Shown here in pieces: positions 12,998 through 22,467 of a stretch of 27,290 nt of DNA. Every line of letters begins with the position of its first letter. The first letter of the stretch is position 1. The notes below the pieces were generated by a model, which worked only from the letters and a program-made list of their open reading frames with translations, ran no database searches and had not been told where the DNA came from. The translations under genes were made by a program, and so were the position numbers. Origin of the DNA: Haplomitrium mnioides (taxonomy: Eukaryota; Marchantiophyta; Haplomitriopsida; Calobryales); NCBI GenBank assembly GCA_049999725.1, contig JBNGIS010015019.1, forward strand, positions 1-27,290, written 5' to 3'.

Positions 12998-14316
12998 ATC
13001 GCATGTTGCTGTACATCCCAATTTTGTTGATCAGCTTGAAGTGCTTTTCTCTGGGTAATGCTTTGGTGAGAACCTCAGCTGCCACCTCCTCTGTCACACA
13101 ATAATCCAGTTCTACTTCATTTCCAAGCAGGTATGAAGTGATACTGGAAGTCAATGTGTTTGTCTTTCAATGTTGGACTTGGTTGATGCCAGTTCCATGC
13201 ATCCAGGTTGTCACACGAAAACAGTGTCCCTTGCTTGATTCCAATCAAGCAACCTGCATATCCACACATCTTTCCTTACAGGCATTTTGCAATGCCCTGC
13301 ACTCAGCCCAGTTGATGAAAGGGTAGTGATCCTCTGCATTTCACTGCTCCAGGAGATAGCTCCATCAACACATGTCCAGAATTGGATCTCCTCCCCAATC
13401 TGCATCACTGTTGCCAGCAAGCTTGATCCCTTCATCACTATGCCAGATGATGCCAACCCATTGAGAGTTTGCCATCAGCATCAAGTGCAGGCTTTGCAAC
13501 TTCTTTTTGCTGGCTGAGCTCTTGCATTCCTGTCTCCAATCACCTGTGTCCCAAATCTGTAGTGTACCCCTCTAAGGTCCACTTCAAATGGGTTACTCAA
13601 ACCGTGCTTTCGCAGCAAATTCAGACAGCACTGAATAACAGCAGGTCATATACAGTGACTGTGAACATAGACCCCTCTGAGCAGTACATGCTGTGATCGG
13701 ATGTGTATCATGAACATTCACCACTTTGCAAGTACTGGTCTATCTCCTCATACCATACTCTTCAGGACCGCTCTAGTCCCCTAAAAACTTCCTAAGGAGA
13801 CACATACCTTGTGTTCCTTATCAGGTGCCTCAAACCCTCCAGGTTGCACCATACAGATCTCTTTCTTGAGATCTTCATTCAGGAAACCTGACTTCACATC
13901 CATCCAATGGACTTCCTTGTCCATATCTGCTGCAATGGCCAGTAGCAGCGGATTGACGTCAACTTCACCAACGCTGGGGCAAATGTTCCTGAAAAATGAT
14001 ACCTTCCTTCTGCAAACATCCCTAGGCTTACCAGGTGTGCCTTGTACTTGGTGACTGCAGCTCCACGCTTGAGCTCCCAATACCCACTTGCACCCAATGA
14101 TTTTCCTGCCCTCTGGAAAATCTCTAAGAATCCAAGTCCCTGGAAAATCTGTATCAAGGACTGGTACTTATCTTTCATAGCCTGCTCCCACTGTTTAGCA
14201 TCATGCCTTTTCATGGCCTGCCTGAGGCTCGTTTCTTCCTGGTCAAGAACAACTTTTGGCTTACCTTCCTATCTTCCAAGCCTGACTATTGGTCTTCAGA
14301 ATCTCTGTGACTTCCT
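12996..14316 (-). pseudogene. Copia element B pol: RT and RNase H part
   Basis: Minus-strand translation, with several frameshifts, gives the 3' half of a copia polyprotein. In order it holds QWEQAMKDKYQSLI, a K/R-rich link with KYKAHLVSLG, the RT block DVKSGFLNEDLKKEI then QPGGFEAPD (about 13830-13920), a damaged palm, the RNase H stretch GAISWSSEMQ (about 13340), and the C-terminal YCVTEE and LTKALPREKHFKL before TAA at 12998-12996. The catalytic YVDD box appears reduced to a single aspartate (VTVYDLLLF, about 13640-13665). The frame is lost upstream of about 14316, where another element begins. The integrase half lies at 23000-24090. Confidence 0.87.
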
Positions 14317-14580
14317 TGTTGCTGCTGTAAATAGTGACAACTAACTAATGTTAGTTGAAAAGGCTAGCTAGTATAGTTAGCTAATAGATATTTTAGAGGG
14401 GCTGCCAGGTTCCAGGTCTCCCCCTTAGACATTTCTACTGGGACAAAGAGCAGTTAGCAATAGGCTCAAGAATAGGATATTCGTTGGTATGTCAGAAGGG
14501 GCGCCGCATTCTGGTGATCCCCTTACCACTCACTTCCGTTAGTTGCCCCACTGATTTATTACGGGGCAACTTGTATGTCA
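14317..14580 (+). repeat. LTR fragment in plus orientation
   Basis: It starts with ttgctgctgtaaatagtgac and contains aactaatgttagttg, tttagaggggctgcc, gagcagttagcaataggctc and ggggcaacttg. The reverse complements of these occur in the same spacing in the LTR-like unit 19252-20195 (about 19890-20135). The LTR tip itself is missing. It interrupts the pol gene of element B. Confidence 0.7.
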
Positions 14581-14823
14581 GATCAATACTGCAGGAAATG
14601 TGTCACTTCTTGTGACTAACTTCGAAATAGGATCAGATCTAATTGATGCAGATGAAAACCACAACATGCAGAACCTTTGCTGCATGAAGAAGCACCCAAA
14701 ATCATGAACCGATTCTGTCTTCCCTTAAGAACCTTGCTCAATAATCAAAATCGAAACTGCTTCAGATGTCTGAAGGTCGATTCACCAGAAAAACAGGTGC
14801 CTCTCTCTCTCTTTATGAACCAA
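14581..14823. other. Leader-like stretch next to a primer-binding site
   Basis: No protein domain was recognised on either strand. On the minus strand it follows the primer-binding site at 14835-14824, so it is probably the 5' leader of the retroelement whose LTR is at 14836-15182. It includes a short CT repeat at about 14800-14812. Confidence 0.4.
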
Positions 14824-14835
14824 GCTCTGATACCA
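14824..14835 (-). other. tRNA-Met primer-binding site
   Basis: The minus strand reads TGGTATCAGAGC directly after the terminal ...TTCTTCACA of an LTR. This is the standard initiator-tRNA(Met) complementary site of plant LTR retrotransposons, used to prime minus-strand DNA. Confidence 0.85.
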
Positions 14836-15182
14836 TGTGAAGAAATCAAAGAGAGAGCAATCTGGAGCCAATATAAGAGTGCTAGCAGCACTTTATTACA
14901 CCTGCATCAAGCATACAGAGGGCAGGAGCAGGAGAGATCCTCAACAACAATAGGGAAGCACAGAATGAAGGGCAATAGCCCCCTCTCTCCATTATATACA
15001 CAGAAAACTAGGCCCAGCGAATTAGGGCTGGCACTACAGGGCAAAATAGAAGGCAACACTAGAAGACAAAATAGAATAAGACAAAATTGAGGATAGGACA
15101 AAATAATATTTTGTCCTATCTGAATTTAGACTATCCTGGTCTAAATTCACTAGGTAAATTAACAGAGCTCGAATTCTCAACA
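14836..15182 (-). repeat. 347-bp LTR of a further element (D)
   Basis: On the minus strand it begins TGTTGAGAATTCGAG and ends TTTCTTCACA, followed by a perfect 12-base primer-binding site. Its sequence is unlike the LTRs of elements A and B. It contains a long inverted repeat, aggacaaaataatattttgtcc, at about 15096-15117. The 3' partner LTR was not found. Its left part joins truncated sequence and its right end abuts LINE ORF1 sequence. Confidence 0.8.
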
Positions 15183-15210
15183 TAACCTAGATATAGAGCT
15201 GGATGATAGC

Positions 15211-16621
15211 TTGACGGAAGCTACCTCTAGAGAGCTGGGAAAGTCTCTTTTGGTTGGATGGTTTAGGGGGTTTTTTCCAGGGCTGAAGGAACTGGAAGAA
15301 TGGCTGGGAAAAATCTGTCAGGCCCTGAACATCTCAGCCTCAGTTCTGAGTCTGATGGGAAAAGGATTTTTCCTCATCAAAGCCCAAAATGAACAATCAA
15401 GGTTGAAACTTTTGGCGGGAAGACCTTTCCATTTGAAGAAAAAAATGTGTTCCATTCAGGACTGCGGACCTTTATTTGATCCCATCTCAGAAGTGAAAAG
15501 AGCAGCTCCAAAATGGATCACCCTTCCTTTCTTCCCGGAGGAATTTCGCAATCAGATATCCAGGGTGGCGGAGAGTTTTGGTACTGTGGTGGATATTCCA
15601 CTGTGGTGGATATTCCTCCTATTCCTTCTGCGTAGAGTTGGATACTTCAGATGGAGTGGTGACCACGATAGGCCTTAAAGGGCCAGGGGGCAAGCGATTA
15701 ATCCAAGAAGTGGAATATGATGGAATCCCTCTAAGGTGTCTTGGGTGTTGCAGCCTCGATCACTTTATCAGAGACTGTCCCTTGGGGCACATCCCCAGCT
15801 GGTCCAAGAGAGGAAATGGAGAGAACCTGCGAGGCAAAGGGAATGCCAAGCTAGTCACTGCTTCGGAAGCCATTGATGAACCTTTTCCAGCTAGGAGTAC
15901 TGGCTGTCTGCTTAGAGCCACCAAGGACCTGCCTGGGACCTCAACTACAGCAGGACCCTCAGTGGAGAAGTCACCAATGGAGCTCACCCAAGGTGGCACT
16001 GGAAGAGTCTCCAACAAGCAGCCAACACCAGAGAACAAAGGTAAGAGCCAGATGATAACAGCCAGCCAGAAATCGCAACAGATGCAGACTTCCTACTCTG
16101 AAGAGGAGGTCATTCGCAAGAGTCCCTCCCCTTTGATCCCTTCCGACAGTCCCTCCAATGGACAGAAGGAAATCCTGAGGAAAGACACTTCAAATGTACT
16201 ATCCGTAGCTCCTCTGAATGAGTCAGATAGTGCAGAGCAGACTGAGCTGACATTTCAGGAATTGGGAAGAGCGTGGAAGAAGATAGAACGTCATTACTCA
16301 AGGAGAGCTCCTGCCTTAACCCTCAAGCCCTCTCCCAGTTACAAGGAGCAACCCGTAGAGAGATCCTCAGTGAGATGGAACATCAGGAGTAGATCCTCAC
16401 AGTTGTCAGATCCCTCCGTTTCAGTACTTGTGACTCCTCTTCCACAGCATATTCAGGCTGGCAAGGCTTCTTCTGCGGCTGCTCCTCTTACTGCATTACT
16501 AGGCACACCAGAAAAGGAACCTCAGAGTTCCCCGGTTGTGGGTAGTTCAGGCATAAATGTTCTGGAAGACATCCTTAGTGAGGATGATCTGATGGTTTGT
16601 CCTCTATCCTGCTCTCCATGA
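15211..16621 (+). pseudogene. LINE-1-like ORF1 (DUF4283 and zinc-knuckle type), frameshifted
   Basis: Two overlapping frames (15211-15678 and 15578-16621) make one plant L1-type ORF1, an RNA-binding protein of the retrotransposon. The first carries a DUF4283-like part with LMGKGFFLIKAQN and WITLPFFPEEFRNQI. The second carries a CCHC zinc knuckle, CLGCCSLDHFIRDC (about 15736-15777), and a long proline/serine-rich tail. A 17-bp tandem duplication (15583-15616) lies at the break between the frames. One more single-base change must also be assumed, because removing 17 bases alone leaves a stop. The N-terminus is cut by the LTR at 15182. The paralogue at 26131-27079 shares the same blocks. Confidence 0.87.
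15583..15616 (+). repeat. 17-bp tandem duplication in LINE ORF1
   Basis: actgtggtggatattcc occurs at 15583-15599 and again at 15600-15616. Since 17 is not a multiple of three it shifts the reading frame. Confidence 0.97.
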
Positions 16622-16872
16622 AGATCCAATTCCTGAGCTACAATGTTAGAGGAATCGGAAAGGATAAATGCAAAAGGGAGGCTATTACTGACTTCATCAG
16701 AAAGTTTAACCCTATGTTGATATCCTTTTTATTCAAGAGCACAAGCTCAGTGGTCCCAAAGGTAGGTTCCTTCTGAAACTGCTCTGGCCTCGTGGAGAGA
16801 TATGATCAACAGAAGCTGAGAGATCGAAGGGTGGTGTCCGCATCGGCTTATCAGCAAAGTTGGTTCCATTCT

Positions 16873-16889
16873 ACAAAGGGAGCTACACT
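16873..16889 (+). repeat. Target-site duplication, left copy
   Basis: acaaagggagctacact here is repeated exactly at 17574-17590, on either side of the nested LINE fragment. Removing one copy plus the insert restores the endonuclease coding order. Confidence 0.95.
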
Positions 16890-17573
16890 TTGAGATTGAT
16901 GCAAGATGTGTCTGATGCAAGGAGGATTTACTGGAAGATTTCATTCACTGTTTCTGGCTCTGTCCTAGGATCAACACTATCTGGAAGTGGGCAGGAAACA
17001 TCATTAACAGACTAGTGTTCTCCATTTGGGCGAATACCAAAAGGTGGAAGCCAACATGGCAGTAATGCATCCTAGGCGACAGAATTCCAAAGGAACTGGT
17101 CGTAGCGCAAGAGATCTGGTCCTTACTTAGAGGAGCAATACTTTAGTCCATATGGCTGTCTAGGAATGCAATAGTGTTCGAGAAGTCACACATGGATATG
17201 TACTACTTGAAAAAGAAAATCTGGATGAGACTGATTGAGTACGGAAAGAAAGCTTGGCGCGATGCTTGTAGAGACTGGAGAAAGGCTCAAAATGAAGAGA
17301 AAAGAGAAAAAATTCTTGAAGCCTTTGACAGAACATGGGGAGCAAGGCATTTGCTTTGTATCCGTGATGAGGACTCAGTTTACTGGAATTTGGATGTTAG
17401 TAGTAATCTGGATTGAGGGCATTGGGCTGTTGTTATTTACTAGGCTAGATCCTGAAAGGGATTGATTGGTTGTTGGTTTTTGCCGCTTGGCCTGATTGCT
17501 GGCCGCAGTTGTATCCTTGGTGCTTGAAAGTAAATACAGTTGTTTGCTTTCGGTCAAAAAAAAAAGAAAAAAA
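16890..17573 (+). mobile_element. 5'-truncated nested LINE copy with poly(A) tail
   Basis: The insert starts in the zinc-finger region at the end of ORF2 (EIDARCV block, with a stop in place of one cysteine), continues through FEKSHMDMYYLKKKIWMRLI (about 17180) to the ORF2 stop at about 17416, a 3' UTR, and an A-rich tail (17555-17573). The same sequence occurs at 21783-22467 at the end of the host LINE. It is therefore a short copy of the same family, inserted by target-primed reverse transcription. Confidence 0.93.
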
Positions 17574-17590
17574 ACAAAGGGAGCTACACT
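17574..17590 (+). repeat. Target-site duplication, right copy
   Basis: acaaagggagctacact, identical to 16873-16889. It directly follows the A-rich tail of the nested LINE, and the endonuclease frame of the host element continues after it. Confidence 0.95.
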
Positions 17591-18132
17591 CTATGCAATG
17601 GTCGAGCTTTGTGGATAGATTTGGATGGTTTTCCAGGAGGGAAATTTGGCATACTCAACATCTATGCCCCTAACCTTGCACGTGAAAGGCGGCAGATGTA
17701 GACTGAGCTCTTAAACTCACTTCCTCAGGACAGGAACTGGATCATGGGAGGAGATTTTAACATGGTGGAACACCAAGAGGACCGCAGGGGAGGCACTGGC
17801 CACAGCCTAGGTGGACTGGAACTCCAAGCTTGGAGTGACCTAGTAGCATTCCTGAGAATAGCAGACCCATTCCAGGTGACACCGGGTGCATTGAAGTTCT
17901 CATGGAGCAATCAGCAAAGAGGGCGATTTCTAGCTACACTGGACAGATTCTATGTTCCAGCTGGTTTCTTACGTCAATCCTGCAGGGCTAAGGTCATCAA
18001 TGTTGGTGGATTGTCTCGCTCTGACCATCTACCCATATCCATGGCGCCAATGTTCAAGGGTCACTCGGTTCTCAAAACGAGTTTTTTCAGCCTGAATATC
18101 TCTCATCTTGAAGACCCTTCAGTAGTTGTGAA

Positions 18133-18346
18133 GTTGTTGATGGACAACTTGCCTATGGAGTAGTTGTCAAAGGGCCAAGAAGAAGCCTTGACAGACCTAG
18201 TTCAGGGGAACTATCTACTTTGTTGATGGACAACTTGTGACCCTATCTAATTTGTTGATGGACAACTTGTGACACTTGCCCATGGAGTAGTTGTGGGNNN
18301 NNNNNNNTGGGAGGGCCCACTATCCTTTTTGTTGATGGACAACTTG
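18133..18346 (+). repeat. Irregular repeat array of a 19-base hairpin motif
   Basis: tttgttgatggacaacttg occurs at 18219, 18251 and 18328, and as gttgttgatggacaacttg at 18133. Some copies are followed by a cccatggagtagttgt-type tail. The motif has a GTTGT...ACAAC stem. The array sits between the endonuclease and RT parts of the LINE and contains an assembly gap, so the true copy number is unknown. Confidence 0.85.
18298..18307. other. Assembly gap of 10 N
   Basis: Ten unknown bases lie inside the repeat array 18133-18346. Ten is a common placeholder length, so the real distance may differ. Confidence 0.95.
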
Positions 18347-18358
18347 CCCATGGATTAG

Positions 18359-19251
18359 TTGTCGAAGGAGGAGATCTGGAATTCGATGCCAAGACCCCCT
18401 GTAGGAGCCAACGGGCAGTCAAAATGGTGGGACAAGGCAGTCTGCAGAGTCACTAAGTGGCTAAGAGAATTTGGGTTCAGAAAAGCGTACCTCAGAAGAG
18501 CAGAAGAAGTGATGCTTAGAAGCAAAGTTGCTACTCTCAAAGCCCAGATTGAGGGAGACCAGAACAACACTCGTCTCCAACAGGAACTAGACAGGCATAT
18601 GATAGCTTTGGAGCTCCTGGAAGAATACAGAGCCAAAGGAGCCAGGATCCGATCAAGTGCAAAGTGGTTTGAAGAGGGGGATAAGATGAACAAGTTCTTT
18701 TTCAGCACTTTCCAGGATCGCAAAGCTTCTGCAGAGATCGTAGAACTAAAGCGGCCTGCACATGAAGAACTCTTTGAGTGGAAGGACAAAGAAAAGAGGT
18801 TAGTAGACTATCTGTCCAGCATTTTTAGCCGCAGGGCAGACGATCCGCTAAGAGTGATTGCCCAAGAAGAGACTCTCAGGCACATCCCCTCACGCGTCTC
18901 CCCTGCTCAGCGAACCTGGTTGGAAGACCCTCCAGTGAAGAAGAATTCAGGAAGGCCCTGGCTAGCATGGGAGGGCTTAAATCCCCAGGACCAGATGGTC
19001 CCCCTAGCGAGTTCTTCAAATGCTGCTGGAAATGGATCGCCAAAGACTACACAGCCATGATCTCAGAAGCTGTTTGAAGACAATGGTTCAGTGTTGAGCT
19101 TAACAAAGGCACAATCTCCTTGATTGACAAGGGTGGCGATAAGACGCTAGTCTCCAACTGGAGACCCATTTCCCTTCTGAATACCTCCTACAAGATCTTT
19201 GCCAAAGTGATTGCGTGTAGGCTGCAAAAAGCTCTGACAGGAATCATTAAT
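18359..19251 (+). pseudogene. LINE ORF2: linker and N-terminal RT part
   Basis: An open stretch 18359-19060 encodes the basic, coiled region between endonuclease and RT (KWWDKAVCRVTKWLREFG, then RSSAKWFEEGDKMNKFFF). After a frameshift the start of the reverse transcriptase follows: GTISLIDKGG, then NWRPISLLNTSYKIFAKVIA at about 19156-19215, a strong LINE RT signature. The frame is cut at 19251 by an LTR-like insertion and resumes at 20201. Confidence 0.88.
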
Positions 19252-20195
19252 TGTTAGAAAGCAAACTCAAAAACTCCACGTGAAGAGCTGAGAAGCTGTC
19301 GAAAGGGAGCACTTGATCGAAATATGTGCTTCGAAGGAGAGGTATGAGGTCACATCGAAAACGCCAGCAATCAGGTCGCGGTACGGCAGAATCGGGAGGC
19401 TCCAGATGTTCACGAAAATCGCCGGACGCTCCCCGTCGCTGGCTGATATCGCGATTTCGCAAAACGCGATACTGCAAGGAAGTTTTTCAAGGAAGTCGAA
19501 AAACGGGGACTCGATTCCCATTTTTCGACATTCTCCTTTTCACCACCAGACACGCGCATCCGTATTGCGAACTCGCGACCTCCTCACGAAGTCGCGAGTT
19601 CACGACCTCCTTGATGTGCTGACATTCACCACCAGACAAACTGCAGCCTCCTTGCGAGCTCGCAACCTCTTCACGAAGTATGCTCGCAAGTCAACTATCT
19701 TGCCTGTGCTCCTAACACGGTATCTTGATAATGCACAGAACACAGTTGCGATGCTGCGACCTGCACAAATATCAAACCAGAGGAAGAATGCACAAGGGAA
19801 AATATGGTTATGCTGAGGATGATTCATTAAGGACTCCTCATGTTTATATACCATAGGGGTCAGCTTGAGCTGACAGACAAGTTGCCCCATATTGATAGAG
19901 GGGGGCAACTAACATTAGACAGTGGCAGGAGGGAATGGCCTGCATGTGGCATTCCTTTTGACAATCTTAACAAACCTCCTATTTTGAGCCTATTGCTAAC
20001 TGCTCACTGCCACAAGTATAAATGTCTGAGGGGCCTTGAACTTGGCAGCCCCTCTAAAATGTCAATTAGATATCTACACTAGCGACCCTATACAACTAAC
20101 AATAGTTAGTTGTTCCTATTTACAGCAGCAAAGATACATGTTCAACATGGTATCGGAGCTGGCTATTCTACAGCAGCAAAGATACATTTCCAGCA
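19252..20195. mobile_element. 944-bp LTR-like unit with 5-bp target duplication
   Basis: The unit begins TGTTAGAAAG and ends TTTCCAGCA, and is flanked on both sides by TTAAT (19247-19251 and 20196-20200). Removing it rejoins the LINE RT frame. Its ends match the LTRs of element B, which would make it a solo LTR on the minus strand. Near its right end, however, cagcagcaaagatacat...CA occurs twice (20123-20147 and 20171-20195) with a primer-binding-site-like TGGTATCGGAGC between (20148-20159). That would fit a plus-strand LTR with an almost fully deleted interior. The orientation is left open. The middle contains CpG-rich text with repeated cgcgagttc-like words. Confidence 0.85.
20148..20159 (+). 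other. Primer-binding-site-like motif
   Basis: TGGTATCGGAGC follows directly after ...TTCAACA, one base different from the perfect site at 14824-14835. It is a good match to the tRNA(Met) primer site, but it conflicts with the orientation suggested by the LTR ends. Confidence 0.55.
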
Positions 20196-20200
20196 TTAAT

Positions 20201-20685
20201 ACAGAGCAATCAGCCTTTCTGCCAAATAGATACATCCTGGATAATGTGATTTCTGCAATCGAGACCAAGGATTGGGCTCTCTCATCAGGACAAGAGTGTG
20301 TTTTCCTGAAAGTGGATTTCGAGAAAGCTTATAACACAGTGGACTGGGAGTTCTTGTTCAAAGCTTTAGAGGCCACGGGGTTCGGTCAAAAATTCATTGG
20401 CTATGTGAAGGTATTCCGTTCAGCCTTCAAAGTGGTCTACCAGCAATTAAGAACACCTTGGTGGACAGAATCAGATCAAAGCTCAACTGTTGGTGCAACA
20501 GATATATTAGCCTGCCAGGAAGACTGCTAATCATCAATCAAATACTTGTGGGATCCATCTGGTACTTTGCTTCTTGCTGGGCAGGGGGGAGTTCCCCACT
20601 TTAAGAAATCAAACAGCTGGTGAGAAATTTCCTTTGGTGAGGAAATGGGGAAAACTGCAGAGCTCCGGTAGCGTGGGAAACATGT
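20201..20685 (+). pseudogene. LINE ORF2: RT core with catalytic part missing
   Basis: The RT resumes with EQSAFLPNRYILDNVISAIE and FLKVDFEKAYNTVDWEFLF (motif A region, about 20305-20360), then FKVVYQ. From about 20446 the sequence jumps to the later region RIRSKLNCWCNRYISLPGRL (about 20470-20530), followed by QILVGSIWYF. The segment with the second catalytic block (YADD in LINEs) is absent. This is a deletion, so the copy cannot reverse transcribe. Confidence 0.87.
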
Positions 20686-22309
20686 GTGAAGAGGAAGAAA
20701 GAAGGGGGTTTGGGTCTGAGAGACATTTATGCACAGATTCAAGTCCTGCTGGGGAAGTGGATTGTGAAGACGGTTCTGCCAGGGGACTCAACATGCAAAA
20801 CGTTTTTTTTGTATAGAGCCAGCCAAGCTAGACCTCTGGGTAAACTAGGTTGGGGTGACTCCCTATTGTGGTCAGTAGCTGACTGCAGATCCTCATGCTG
20901 GTCAGACACCTCTCAGTTGTGGAAAGAGATATGGCAGGCTTGGTCGGTGCTCAAAAGATTTATCAAACAAAAACCTCCTGAATCCTTTGAAGAAGTTTCC
21001 AGCATTAAAATCTGGTGGTGTAAACTGGGAGAATATTCACTCCTGGCGGCAAACAAGAGTTGGCCAGCATTGAGATGGTCCCAGGCAGCGATCAACGTGA
21101 TTGGGGACCTAAGGAATCGTCAAACATATGAGTTCCTTGAGTGGAAGGAGGCACAAGGACGCTACCAGCTTCACAAAAAGCATGAGCGTAAATGGCATGA
21201 CCTGATAGCAAAGATCCCTGAAAGATGGATATCACACCTCCTTGAGGGGCCAGGACACATACGAAAAGGAGACTGGACAGGAGTTTTCACGTCTACACAA
21301 GAGACTCACCCTTGGAGTGCTGATACTGATCTTAAAGCGGGCATCCTGACTCAGGCCTCTTCGCTCCCCCCTTCATGCTCATGGTTCTTTGTCACCTCTA
21401 TATCTACCGTGCTGACCGAAGGAAATCGACCTCAGCTTCCTCCTTCAGTGAATATGAGGAAAATGAGAGTTTGCACAGTGCCCAAAGGTGAGAATTCTGA
21501 GAATAAACTACTTGGCTCCTTTATCGGAGAGGGAGACTGGGACCCTGGAATGTGGGTTTGGAAAGATAACTCCCCCCTCAGCAACTACTCGACCAAGAAA
21601 GGCCGTCAGTTCATCCTGGACCGGCCATCTACAGTAGTTCCAGTTCTGGACTGCACACCCCTCCAGATGGACTGATGTATGGTACGCGAGCAGATCAGCA
21701 AAAGAGGCCTCATTAATGTGGCCTATTGTCCGCAGAGGTGTGCAAGTTGGGAGCTTCAGAAAAAAAACAGAGAAGCCTGGCTTTGAGATTGATGCTCGAT
21801 GTGTCTGCTGCAAGGAGGATTTATTGGAAGATTTCATTCACTGTTTCTGGCTCTGTCCTAGGATCAACACTATCTGGAAGTGGGCAGGAAATATCATTAA
21901 CAGGTTAGTGTTCTCCATTTGGGGGAATACCAAAAGGTGGAAGCCAACATGGCAGCAATGCATCCTAGGCGAAAGAATTCCAAAGGCTCTGGTCGTAGCA
22001 CAAGAAATCTGGTCCTTACTAAGAGGAACAGTACTTTACTCCACATGGCTGTCCAGGAATACAATAGTGTTCGAAAAGTCGCACATGGATATGTACTGCT
22101 TAAAAAAGAAAATCTGGATGAGACTGATTGAGTACAGAAGGAAAGCTTGGCGTGATGCTTGTAAAGACTGGACAAAGGCTCAAAATGAAGAGAAAACAAA
22201 ACAAATTCTTGAAGCCTTTGACAGAACATGGGGTGCAAGGCATTTGCTTTGTATCTGTGATGAGGACTCAGTTTACTGGAATTTTGATGTTAGTCGTAAT
22301 CTGGATTGA
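20686..22309 (+). pseudogene. LINE ORF2: C-terminal region with zinc-finger (zf-RVT) end
   Basis: The long frame 20686-21675 begins with GGLGLRDIYAQIQVLLGKWI, the usual block after the plant LINE RT, and carries a long tail. The frame shifts near 21680, and 21716-22309 carries the zf-RVT finger (EIDARCVCCKEDLLEDFIHC, then CPRINTIWKWAG), ending at a stop after SRNLD. This last part is the source-type sequence of the nested copy at 16890-17573. Confidence 0.88.
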
Positions 22310-22467
22310 GGGCATCGGCTTACTTTTGTTTACTAGGCTAGATCCCGAAAGGGATTGAGTGGTTGTTGGTTCTTGCCGCTCAGCCTGATTGCTGGCCGCG
22401 GTTGTACCCGTGGTGCTTGAAAGTTAATAAAGCTGTTTGCTTTCAGTCCCAAAAAAAGAAGAAAAAG
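22310..22467 (+). other. LINE 3' UTR and A-rich tail
   Basis: After the ORF2 stop the text (actaggctagatcccgaaag and following, to gctgtttgctttcagtcc) matches 17413-17553 closely. It ends in an A-rich run at 22451-22467, the 3' end of the LINE. Confidence 0.85.

Larger units (their letters stand above)
16618..18163 (+). pseudogene. LINE ORF2 endonuclease domain, split by a nested LINE
   Basis: ORF2 starts with ATG at 16618, overlapping the ORF1 stop in an ATGA. It reads MKIQFLSYNVRGIG, the typical start of a LINE endonuclease (EEP fold), which nicks target DNA. The domain continues to 16889, is interrupted by a LINE fragment and resumes at 17591. The catalytic landmarks MGGDFNMVEHQEDRR (about 17744), LDRFYVP and SRSDHLPIS (about 18010) are visible. 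Several frameshifts and stops make it inactive. One is the stop in the EN region before 16873, and others flank GILNIYAPN at about 17655. Confidence 0.87.

Noticed and set aside
14677-15090. Plus-strand 137-residue ORF
   Set aside because: It runs across a primer-binding site and most of an LTR on the opposite strand, so it is a chance frame in repeat DNA.
18359-19060. A host gene of 233 residues
   Set aside because: It fits the region between endonuclease and reverse transcriptase of a plant LINE and is followed by the NWRPISLLN RT block.
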